DNA from: Xanthomonas sp. CFBP 8443
GTDB lineage: Bacteria; Pseudomonadota; Gammaproteobacteria; Xanthomonadales; Xanthomonadaceae
Direction of reading: 5' to 3'
Length of the DNA stretch: 64,000 nt
NCBI RefSeq assembly: GCF_025666195.1
Contig: NZ_CP102592.1
Span: forward strand, 1,116,001 to 1,180,000
The notes below the pieces were generated by a model. The model was not told the origin of the DNA and searched no databases. It saw only the letters and a program-made list of their open reading frames with translations. This document shows positions 53,045 to 60,613 of this stretch, one piece after another (within the stretch, counting starts at the first letter, position 1; each line of letters opens with the position of its first letter). The translations under genes and the position numbers were made by a program.

Positions 53045-54343
53045 TCAGCCGAAGTGCGACAGCACGCCGGCGATGGTGGCGGTCATGAAGGTGGCGATGG
53101 AACCGCCCAGCACCGCGCGCAGGCCGAACCGCGCCAGGTCCTGGCGGCGTTCCGGGGCCAGGCCGCCGATGCCGCCGATCTGGATCGCGATCGAGCTGAA
53201 GTTGGCGAAGCCGCACAGCGCGTAGGTGGCGATCAGCCGGCCTTCGCTGCTCAGCTGCATGCCGGGAATCTCGCCCTTGACGATCTTCGACAGCTCGCTG
53301 TACGCCACGAACTCGTTGATCACCACCTTCTGCCCGATCAGCGAGCCGACCGTGGTCGCATCCGCCCACGGCGTGCCGATCACCCACGCGATCGGCGCCA
53401 GCAGGTAGCCGAAGATGGTGGACAGGTTGGTCGGGCGGCCGATCGCCGCGGCCAGGCCGGTGGCGTCGCCGAGCCAGGTCAGCGGCGCGTTGACCAGCGC
53501 GATCAGCGCGATGAAGGCCAGCAGCATCGCGCCGATGTTCAGCGCCAGGCGCAGGCCGTCGCCGGCGCCGGCGGCGGCCGCGTCGATGATGTTGCTGGTG
53601 GTCTTCTCCACTTCCATCTTGACCGTGCCGCGGGTCAGCGGGGTGCCGGTCTCCGGGATCAGCAGCTTGGCCACCACCAGCGTCGCCGGCGCGGCCATGA
53701 TGCTCGCGGCCAGCAGGTGCTTGGCGTAGAACGCCTGCTGCGCCGGATCGCTGCCGCCGAGCATGCCCACGTAGGCGGCCAGCACGCCGCCGGCGATGTG
53801 CGCCATGCCGCCGATCATCATCGTCAGCAGCTCGGACTCGGTCATCTTCGGGATGTAGGGCCGCACCGTCAGCGGCGCCTCGGTCTGGCCGATGAACACG
53901 CTGGCGCAGACGCTGGTGGTCTCCGCGCCGGACACGCGCATCACCTTGGTGATCGCCCAGGCCATCACCCGCACCACCGCCTGCATCACCCCCAGGTGGT
54001 ACAGCACGCCCATCAGCGCCGAGAAGAAGATGATCGTCGGCAGCACCTGGAAGGCGAAGATGAAGCCGTTGCTGGTGGTGTCCATCAGGCTGCCGAAGAT
54101 GAAGTTGGAGCCTTCGTTGACGAAGCTCAGCACCTTCACGAACAGCTGTCCCAGCCAGTCGAACACCTCGCGTCCGCCCGGCACCAGCAGCACCAGCGAA
54201 GCGAAGGCGATCTGCAGGATCAGGCCGGTCGCGACCAGCTTCCAATCGACCGCGCGCTTGTTGTTCGAGAACAACCAGGTGATCCCGATCAACACCGCCA
54301 ACCCGAACAGGCCGAAGCCGATCCTCCCCAAACCCTCGACCAT
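53045..54343 (-). CDS. nupC: NupC-family concentrative nucleoside transporter
   Basis: A 432-residue inner-membrane symporter with N- and C-terminal nucleoside transporter domains and a gate domain. Visible: FGLFGLAVLIGITWLFSNNK, WKLVATGLILQIAFASLVLL, FVNEGSNFIFGSLMD, FFSALMGVLYHLGVMQ, the family signature GAETTSVCASVFIGQTEAPL and KVVINEFVAYSELS. ATG 54343 with GGGAAG upstream. First gene of an operon with ribokinase. The 325-bp gap upstream (54344-54668) is shared with the divergent aldo/keto reductase gene, and no defined operator is seen there. Confidence 0.93.
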   Translation of the reverse strand: MVEGLGRIGFGLFGLAVLIGITWLFSNNKRAVDWKLVATGLILQIAFASLVLLVPGGREVFDWLGQLFVKVLSFVNEGSNFIFGSLMDTTSNGFIFAFQVLPTIIFFSALMGVLYHLGVMQAVVRVMAWAITKVMRVSGAETTSVCASVFIGQTEAPLTVRPYIPKMTESELLTMMIGGMAHIAGGVLAAYVGMLGGSDPAQQAFYAKHLLAASIMAAPATLVVAKLLIPETGTPLTRGTVKMEVEKTTSNIIDAAAAGAGDGLRLALNIGAMLLAFIALIALVNAPLTWLGDATGLAAAIGRPTNLSTIFGYLLAPIAWVIGTPWADATTVGSLIGQKVVINEFVAYSELSKIVKGEIPGMQLSSEGRLIATYALCGFANFSSIAIQIGGIGGLAPERRQDLARFGLRAVLGGSIATFMTATIAGVLSHFG

Positions 54344-54668
54344 CTGCTTCCCCTGGATCGCCGGACCAAAGAGAGGAAGCCTAGTGCAGGGGGTGACGGG
54401 CGGCAAGGTAAACCCCGTTCAGCGCCGGAAAACCTGGCGCTGGAGCATGTCGGCCATTCCAGATGCGGGTCGCGCCGGGCATCCGGGCGGGTGCCGTGGC
54501 CGTTCGGGTGAACCGGCCGCGGGCGCGTTCTTGGACCAGCGTTCCGGTTTGGAAGCGGTTTCCGCGCACCCGGCCCGGCCGCAGCGTGCCGCCACACGTC
54601 GGCCCCCTCGCTACACTGTGCGACCGTCTGCCGGCCACCTTCGCCGGCCCGTATCAGGAGGAGTCCGC

Positions 54669-55640
54669 ATGCAGTACCGTCGCCTCGGTGCCACCGGATT
54701 GCAGCTGTCGGCGCTGTCGTTCGGCGCCTGGATCAACTTCGGCGGGCAGATCGGCCGCGACGAAGCGCGCAACCTGATCGCCGCTGCCTGGGATCATGGC
54801 GTCAACTTCTTCGACAACGCCGAGGTCTACGCGCAGGGCCGCGCCGAGCAGGTGATGGGCGACGTGATCGCCGACCTGCGGCTGCCGCGCGATGGCTATT
54901 GCGTGTCCAGCAAGGTGTACTTCGGCGCGGTCGACGCGCCGCGCCCGACCCAGCGCGGGTTGTCGCGCAAGCACGTCACCGACGCCTGCCACGCCGCGTT
55001 GAAGCGGCTGCGGGTGGACTACCTGGACCTGTACTACTGCCACCGCCCCGACGCCGACACCCCGGTCGAGGAGACCGTGCGCGCGATGGACGCGCTGGTC
55101 CGGCAGGGCAAGGTGCTGTACTGGGGCACCTCCGAATGGCCGGCCGCGCGCATCCGCGAGGCCGCGCAGCTGGCGCAGGCGCTGGGCCTGCAGGGGCCGT
55201 CGATGGAGCAGCCGCAGTACAACCTGCTGCACCGCCAGCGCGTGGAGCAGGAATACGCGCCGCTGTACGCCGAATTGGGCCTGGGCACCACGATCTGGTC
55301 GCCGCTGGCCTCGGGCCTGCTGACCGGCAAGTACAACGACGGCATCGATCCGGCCTCGCGGCTGGGCCAGGCCGGCAACGCCTGGCTGCACGACGAGGTG
55401 ATCGGCTCGCCGGAGCAGCGCCGCGTGGAGCGCGCGCGCGCCTTCACCGCGCTGGCGGCCGCGGAAGGCGTGGCGCCGGCGGCCTTGGCGATCGCGTGGT
55501 GCCTGCGCAATCCGCACGTGTCCACGGTGATCCTCGGCGCCAGCCGCGTCGCGCAGTTGCTGGAGAACTTCGACGCGCTGCCGCTGGCCGCGCGCGAGGA
55601 CGCGGCGTGGTGGGCGCAGGTCGAGGCGGCGGTGGCCTGA
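54669..55640 (+). CDS. Aldo/keto reductase
   Basis: A 323-residue NADPH-dependent TIM-barrel oxidoreductase of the Kv-beta/YghZ-like branch. Visible: YRRLGATGLQLSALSFGAW, the catalytic Asp/Tyr segment NFFDNAEVYAQGRAE, catalytic Lys in SSKVYFG, RLRVDYLDLYYCHRPD with His, YWGTSEWPAARI, EQPQYNLLHR and the NADPH site SPLASGLLTGKYN. ATG 54669 with AGGAGGAG 6 bp upstream. Transcribed alone; divergent from nupC and followed by the hemin cluster with its own Fur box. Natural substrate unknown, with aldehydes or methylglyoxal as family precedents. Confidence 0.92.
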   Translation: MQYRRLGATGLQLSALSFGAWINFGGQIGRDEARNLIAAAWDHGVNFFDNAEVYAQGRAEQVMGDVIADLRLPRDGYCVSSKVYFGAVDAPRPTQRGLSRKHVTDACHAALKRLRVDYLDLYYCHRPDADTPVEETVRAMDALVRQGKVLYWGTSEWPAARIREAAQLAQALGLQGPSMEQPQYNLLHRQRVEQEYAPLYAELGLGTTIWSPLASGLLTGKYNDGIDPASRLGQAGNAWLHDEVIGSPEQRRVERARAFTALAAAEGVAPAALAIAWCLRNPHVSTVILGASRVAQLLENFDALPLAAREDAAWWAQVEAAVA

Positions 55641-55769
55641 ATCGGGGACCCGGATCGAATGCCGGCGCGGCCATGGGGCACACGCGCTGGCAGCCATTCT
55701 CAAGGGCTTTCGATATCGAGATTTCGATTCGCAGCTTGAATCTCTACAAACGAGAACGGCTCTTGCTTA

Positions 55770-55788
55770 ATTATTGAGAATCATTATC
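55770..55788 (+). promoter_or_regulatory. Fur box of the hemin uptake cluster
   Basis: ATTATTGAGAATCATTATC agrees with 15 of 19 positions of the classical GATAATGATAATCATTATC Fur box. It lies 34 bp before the hemP ATG at 55822. Iron-loaded Fur should repress hemP and the downstream receptor. The sequence 55641-55769 before it is otherwise featureless. Confidence 0.88.
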
Positions 55789-55821
55789 ATCCGTATCGAC
55801 CCCTGTGTACGGAGCCCGACC

Positions 55822-56022
55822 ATGACCGCTCAACCCGTCCTGTTGCGTCACCCCGAAACCCTGAGCCTGCGCGAGCGCTCGCTGCCGCGCGCGGTTCCGG
55901 CCGAAGAGACGATCAGCAGCGAGGCGCTGCTGAAAGGGCGCCGCGAGGTGCTGATCCAGCACGGCGACCGCGTCTATCGCCTGCGCCACACCAGCAACGA
56001 CAAGCTGATCCTGACCAAGTGA
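55822..56022 (+). CDS. hemP: Hemin uptake protein HemP
   Basis: A 66-residue protein of the HemP/HmuP family. The family core is at the C-terminus: ALLKGRREVLIQHGDRVYRL followed by RHTSNDKLILTK. ATG 55822; an upstream in-frame start would overlap the Fur box. HemP-type proteins are small factors needed for, or activating, hemin receptor expression. It precedes the receptor by 170 bp and lies just after the Fur box, the usual order in xanthomonads and burkholderias. Confidence 0.93.
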   Translation: MTAQPVLLRHPETLSLRERSLPRAVPAEETISSEALLKGRREVLIQHGDRVYRLRHTSNDKLILTK

Positions 56023-56192
56023 TCCCCGCCCGGTCGCGCGATGCGCGGCCGGGCCACCGCTCGACACTGCCGCCACCTGGCCGGACCCATGGTCCCGCCG
56101 CGGCCGCCCCGCAGTCGCGATCGTTTCTCTCCCCTCGGCCCGCGCGCCGGCCTAAGGGCCGGCTTGGCCGAGGTCTTTTCGCGACCCACCCG

Positions 56193-58418
56193 ATGACTCC
56201 TATGCTCCGTACCGCTCCGCTCACCGGTGCGCTGTGGCTGGCCCTGGCCGCCTGCGCACATGCCGCCCCCGCCGCCGACGCCGCTTCAGTCGCTTCAGCC
56301 GATGCCGCCACCCCGCGCGATTTCGATCGCCTGCAGGTCACCGCCACCCGCACCCAGCGCGCGATCGTGGACGTGCCCAGCAGCGTCGACGTGATCGACC
56401 GCGAGCAGATGGACCAGGAACTGGTCTACGACCTGAAGGACCTGCTGCGCTACACCCCGGGCGTGTCGGTCACCGGCAACAGCGGCCGCTTCAGCGGCGT
56501 CGGCGGCATCCGCATCCGCGGCCTGGACGGCAACCGCGTGCTGATCCAGACCGACGGCATCCCGGTCTCGGACACCTTCAGCTTCGGCAGCTACCTCAAC
56601 GCCAACCGCAACTTCGTCGACATGGAGACGCTCAAGCGGGTCGAGATCGTGCGCGGCCCGGCCAGCTCGCTGTACGGCTCGGACGCGCTCGGCGGCGTGG
56701 TCGCCTACGTGACCAAGGATCCGGCCGACTACCTGGCGCCGGGCAAGCACAGCTACGTGGGGCTGAAGTTCGGCTACGAGAGCGAGTGGGACGGCCTGTT
56801 CGGCGGCGCGCTGGTCGCCTTCGGCGGCGAGCGCTGGAGCGGCATGGCCGCGGTCAGCCACCGCCAGGGCCAGGAAAGCGAGACCCAGGGCGACAACCGC
56901 AGCACCGGCGCGGCGCGCACCGCGCCCAATCCGCTCAGCAGCGACGGCCGCAGCCTGCTCAGCAAGCTGGTCTACGCGCCGAGCGCGAATCAGCGCTTCA
57001 AGCTGACCGTGGAAGGCAACGAGGACTACGGCCGCATCGACGCGCTGAGCAGCGTCACCTCCAGCATCCTGTCGCAGCACGGCCGCGACCACCAGACCCG
57101 CGCCCGCGCGTCGCTGACCCACGAGGTGGACCAGCTCGACACGCTGCTCGCCGACGACCTGCAGTGGCAGCTGTACCGGCAGGACAGCGAGAGCCTGCAG
57201 CGCACCGACGAGCGCCGCAGCAACAACACCCTGCGCCACACCGAGCACAACTTCGACCAGCGCCTGTACGGGCTGCAGGCCAACCTGCACAAGCACGTCG
57301 ACCAGGGCAGCGTGGTCCACGACATCAGCTACGGCATCGACCTGTCGTGGAACGATACCCACGAGAAGCGCGACGGCTACACGCAGAACCTGGGCAGCGG
57401 CGCGATCAGCAAGACGGTGGGCCTGGAGACGTTCCCGGTGCGCGACTTCCCGGTCACCGAGACCACCAAGGCCGGCGCCTACCTGCAGGACGAGATGCGC
57501 CTGGCCGACGGCCGCTTCAGCCTGATCCCGGGCCTGCGCGTGGACTACTACCGGCTGTCGCCGCAGGTCGATGCGATCTTCGCCAACGACAACCCCGGCG
57601 TGGCGGCGAAGAAGGTCACCGACAGCAACGTCTCGCCCAAGCTCGGCGCGATCTGGCGCATCGATGACGCCTGGTCGCTGTACGCCAACTACGCGCACGG
57701 GTTCCGCGCGCCGCCGTACAACGACGTCAATATCGGCTTCACCAACCTGGTGGTCGGCTACACCGCGATCGCCAATCCCGACCTGAAGCCGGAAACCAGC
57801 AAGGGCGGCGAACTGGGCCTGCGCTACGCCAGCGCCGCCGGCTATTTCGGCCTGAGCGGCTACTACAACGACTACCGCGATTTCATCGAGTCCTACAGCT
57901 TCGTCGGCTTCAACGCCGACGGCCTGATGCTGTACCAATCGCGCAACGTCGACCACGTGGTGATCAAGGGCGTGGAGGCCAAGGCCGGCGTCGATTTCGG
58001 CGCGCTGTCCGCGCGCTGGGCCGGCTGGTCGTTGCACTCCAGCGCCGCGTATGCGCGCGGCGACAACAAGACCGACGACGCGCCGCTGAACGCGATCGAT
58101 CCGCTGCGCGGCGTGCTCGGCCTGGCCTACGACCGCGACACCTGGGGCGCGCAACTGGTCGGCACCGTCGTGGCGAAGAAGAAGCGCCCGGCGCTGACCA
58201 CGTACTACACGCCGTCCGGCTACGCGACGCTGGACCTGCTGGCGCACTGGAACTTCACCCCCGGCGCCAAGCTCAACGTCGGCGTGTTCAACCTGGCCGA
58301 CCGCCGCTACATCGACTGGAACGCGCTGCCCGGTGCGACGCTGGCCAGCAGCACGGTGCTCGACCGCTATACCGGCGCCGGGCGCAACGTCTCGGTCAGC
58401 CTGGCGCTAGACTGGTAG
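56193..58418 (+). CDS. TonB-dependent hemin/hemoglobin receptor
   Basis: A 741-residue outer-membrane heme importer. Signal peptide near APLTGALWLALAACAHAAPA; TonB-box region DRLQVTATRTQRAIVDVPSS; plug RYTPGVSVTGNSGRFSGVGG, IRIRGLDGNRVLIQTDGIPV and VEIVRGPASSLYGSDALGGV. The heme-receptor signature is HGFRAPPYNDVNIGF (FRAP) followed by IANPDLKPETS (the NPNL equivalent), as in HmuR/HemR/ShuA. It ends NVSVSLALDW with a terminal Trp. ATG 56193. Iron-regulated through the Fur box ahead of hemP. The two genes after it may complete the hemin-use operon; a separate hemin ABC transporter is not in the window. Confidence 0.93.
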   Translation: MTPMLRTAPLTGALWLALAACAHAAPAADAASVASADAATPRDFDRLQVTATRTQRAIVDVPSSVDVIDREQMDQELVYDLKDLLRYTPGVSVTGNSGRFSGVGGIRIRGLDGNRVLIQTDGIPVSDTFSFGSYLNANRNFVDMETLKRVEIVRGPASSLYGSDALGGVVAYVTKDPADYLAPGKHSYVGLKFGYESEWDGLFGGALVAFGGERWSGMAAVSHRQGQESETQGDNRSTGAARTAPNPLSSDGRSLLSKLVYAPSANQRFKLTVEGNEDYGRIDALSSVTSSILSQHGRDHQTRARASLTHEVDQLDTLLADDLQWQLYRQDSESLQRTDERRSNNTLRHTEHNFDQRLYGLQANLHKHVDQGSVVHDISYGIDLSWNDTHEKRDGYTQNLGSGAISKTVGLETFPVRDFPVTETTKAGAYLQDEMRLADGRFSLIPGLRVDYYRLSPQVDAIFANDNPGVAAKKVTDSNVSPKLGAIWRIDDAWSLYANYAHGFRAPPYNDVNIGFTNLVVGYTAIANPDLKPETSKGGELGLRYASAAGYFGLSGYYNDYRDFIESYSFVGFNADGLMLYQSRNVDHVVIKGVEAKAGVDFGALSARWAGWSLHSSAAYARGDNKTDDAPLNAIDPLRGVLGLAYDRDTWGAQLVGTVVAKKKRPALTTYYTPSGYATLDLLAHWNFTPGAKLNVGVFNLADRRYIDWNALPGATLASSTVLDRYTGAGRNVSVSLALDW

Positions 58419-58424
58419 CGGCGC

Positions 58425-59021
58425 ATGGGCAAGGCGGCGCCAGCGACCACCGACGCGACCCGGATCGCCGCATCCGCGCCGCTGCCGCGCCCGGCGCAGC
58501 TGGCCGCACTGGGTACCGTGCTGTGCCTGTACCGCGCGCAGCTGGGCACGGAATTGATGGGCTGGAACCATGCGTTGCGCGTCGGCGCGCAACTCGGCGT
58601 GGACAGCGACGGATTGCTCGAAAGCCTGTGCTTCTACGACCGCCAGGAACGCTGCTGCTGGCGCCTGTACCTGCTGCCGGACAGCGATTTCGTCGCCTGG
58701 GACGCATTGCTGTCGGCGCTGCCCGCGGTCCACAGCGGCGGCGCCGATGGCGGCGTCGCCGAACGCCTGTGGCGGCGCGTGGCCGGCCGCCTGAGCGGCG
58801 ACAGCTGGCGCGCGCGGGCGCTGCGCCTGCATGCCAGCGACGGCGAACTGGCGGCCAGCGTCGCCAGCGTGTCGCCGCTGGGCGCCAGCATCGCCCGGCG
58901 CATCGCGCGGCTGGAAGCGGCCGAGGGCGAAGTGCTGGTCGACGACTGCTGCTGCGCCCGCGCCGGCCTGCCGACCGCGCGTCACGATCCACAACGGCCT
59001 TGGCCAGTGCTGCGCCTGTAG
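58425..59021 (+). CDS. Unknown soluble protein in the hemin cluster
   Basis: A 198-residue protein starting 6 bp after the receptor stop and hence translated with it. No signal peptide or membrane segment. Features: a helical ALGTVLCLYRAQLGTELMGW, LESLCFYDRQERCCWRLYLL with paired Cys, DFVAWDALLSALPA, and late SIARRIARLEAAEGEVLVDD followed by a CCCA cluster. Seven Cys, among them a CCC run and a CC pair, could bind metal or heme, which is speculation. I do not recognise the family. By position, a role in heme handling after import is likely, but it is not a HemS/HmuS-type heme oxygenase or chaperone by sequence. Confidence 0.7.
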   Translation: MGKAAPATTDATRIAASAPLPRPAQLAALGTVLCLYRAQLGTELMGWNHALRVGAQLGVDSDGLLESLCFYDRQERCCWRLYLLPDSDFVAWDALLSALPAVHSGGADGGVAERLWRRVAGRLSGDSWRARALRLHASDGELAASVASVSPLGASIARRIARLEAAEGEVLVDDCCCARAGLPTARHDPQRPWPVLRL

Positions 59022-59066
59022 CGCATTTCCTTCTTTCTTTCTCAGCTACCGCGACCGACCACGACG

Positions 59067-59996
59067 ATGAAATCAACGCTTCTGCTGTTCCTGCTCGCCG
59101 CTACCGGCCTGGCCCAAGCCCAGGACGCCGATCCGCAACGCGACCGCGCCAGCATCCTGGCGATGCAGGGCGAGTACCTGGTGGATTTCGCCTTCGACGA
59201 GACCGTGCTGCTCAAGCCCGGCTACGAGCGCGCGCCGGCGATGCGCAGCGGCGCCAACGAAGTGGTGATCGTGGTCGAGGACAGCCCGCGCAAGGTGGTG
59301 CTGCAGCACCTGCTGGTCGATACCAAGAGCGGCCACGTGACCAAGCACTGGCGCCAGGACTGGAGCTACGAGGCGCCGCAGCGCTTCGAGTTCAGCGCCG
59401 ACCAGACCTGGCAGGTGCGCCCGCTCGCCGCGGCGGCCATCCGCGGCGCGTGGACCCAGTGCGTGTACGAGGTCAGCGACGCGCCGCGCTACTGCGGCAC
59501 CGGCCGCTGGGACTACGCCGACGGCCACCCGACCTGGACCAGCGACCTGAGCTGGCGTCCGCTGCCGCGGCGCGAATACACCAAGCGCAGCGACTACAAC
59601 GCGCTGGCGGTGATCAACCGGCACACGCTGACCCCGGCCGGCTGGACCCACGAGCAGTTCAACACCAAGGTGCTGCGCAAGCCCGACGGCAGCCAGCAGC
59701 CGATCGCGCGCGAATTCGGCTTCAACGACTACGCCAAGACCGGCGAGGTCGACTTCAAGCCGGCCTACGATTACTGGAAGGCGACGCAGGGCTACTGGGC
59801 CAAGGTGCGCGCGCACTGGGACGCGTTCCTCGGCAAGCCGCCTGGCGTGCACCTGAAGACCAAGCTCGACGGCATGGCGATGATCATGCCGCTGTTCGAG
59901 CAGGCCGAGGCGGTGCAGCAGGGCAAGCCGGTGGCCGACGCCAAGATCGCCGCGGTGTTCGCGCAGTGGGTGGAGCCGGCGCCCGCCGAACGCTGA
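59067..59996 (+). CDS. Exported DUF6607-type protein
   Basis: A 309-residue protein with a signal peptide (STLLLFLLAATGLAQAQ). The mature part matches DUF6607: ILAMQGEYLVDFAFDETVLL, NEVVIVVEDSPRKVVLQHLL, VTKHWRQDWSYEAPQRFEF, CVYEVSDAPRYCGTGRWDY, HPTWTSDLSWRPLPRREY and TKRSDYNALAVINRHTLTP. Such genes often accompany iron/heme receptors in proteobacteria and Bacteroidetes. ATG 59067 lies 45 bp after the unknown gene, so it is probably the last gene of the Fur-controlled operon. Periplasmic; function unknown. Confidence 0.82.
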   Translation: MKSTLLLFLLAATGLAQAQDADPQRDRASILAMQGEYLVDFAFDETVLLKPGYERAPAMRSGANEVVIVVEDSPRKVVLQHLLVDTKSGHVTKHWRQDWSYEAPQRFEFSADQTWQVRPLAAAAIRGAWTQCVYEVSDAPRYCGTGRWDYADGHPTWTSDLSWRPLPRREYTKRSDYNALAVINRHTLTPAGWTHEQFNTKVLRKPDGSQQPIAREFGFNDYAKTGEVDFKPAYDYWKATQGYWAKVRAHWDAFLGKPPGVHLKTKLDGMAMIMPLFEQAEAVQQGKPVADAKIAAVFAQWVEPAPAER

Positions 59997-60112
59997 GCGC
60001 GCGCACCGATGAAGCCAGGGTGGGAAGGCGGCCGGCATTGGCGCCTTCCCTTTCGCTGCCTGGCATAGACGACCCGGCGCGGCTGTGCACGGCGGCGACG
60101 GCTACAGGTTGG

Positions 60113-60346
60113 TCACCAAGTGATAGCCAGGCCCTTGCGCTCGGGCAAGGTGACGATGAGCGGGAAGCCGATCGACATGCCGCTCAGGTCCAGCCATTGC
60201 GGATTGAACGACTCGATCAGGCGGCGCTGCCGGCAATGGCTGAGCCGGGAGATCTCCGCGGCGCGCAGCAAGGCGGCGGCTTCGTTCTCGCACTCCTCGT
60301 ACCGCACCGCCAGAATCGCGACTGGCGCTTGCCTGTGTCCGCGCAC
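60113..60346 (-). CDS. Possible small protein, doubtful
   Basis: An open frame of 77 codons in the 617-bp gap between DUF6607 and the ABC permease. The predicted peptide has Arg/Cys-rich and hydrophobic stretches (RLIESFNPQWLDLSGMSIGF, PLIVTLPERKGLAITW) and the region is somewhat less GC-rich than its neighbours. No family is recognised and no ribosome site is obvious. It may be a relic or non-coding. The rest of the gap holds only a 7-bp-arm hairpin. Confidence 0.3.
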   Translation of the reverse strand: MRGHRQAPVAILAVRYEECENEAAALLRAAEISRLSHCRQRRLIESFNPQWLDLSGMSIGFPLIVTLPERKGLAITW

Positions 60347-60360
60347 GCTGTTGCGTTGTG

Positions 60361-60390
60361 CAGGCGCCTACTTACTCCATCCAGCGCCTG
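60361..60390. terminator. Short hairpin in the DUF6607/ABC gap
   Basis: CAGGCGC (60361-60367) and GCGCCTG (60384-60390) form a 7-bp stem with a 16-base loop. No U-run follows on either strand, so termination is only a possibility. Confidence 0.3.
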
Positions 60391-60613
60391 CGGCGTCGGC
60401 GCGCTCGCGATTTAGTAGGGGCTGCTGCGGGTCTCGGCCAGGATGCAAGGCCAGGTACGGCACGCCGTTGCGGAGTTGGATGTCGCGCATCGGCTAGGCG
60501 CGTCCTGCACGGCAGCGCTGAATGCGCCGGCGAATCGCCGGCGTTGCAGCGTCCTGCATGCCGTGCGGGCCACGCGTCCTAGCGCGCGGCCCGCGGACAC
60601 GGCCGCGATGCGC

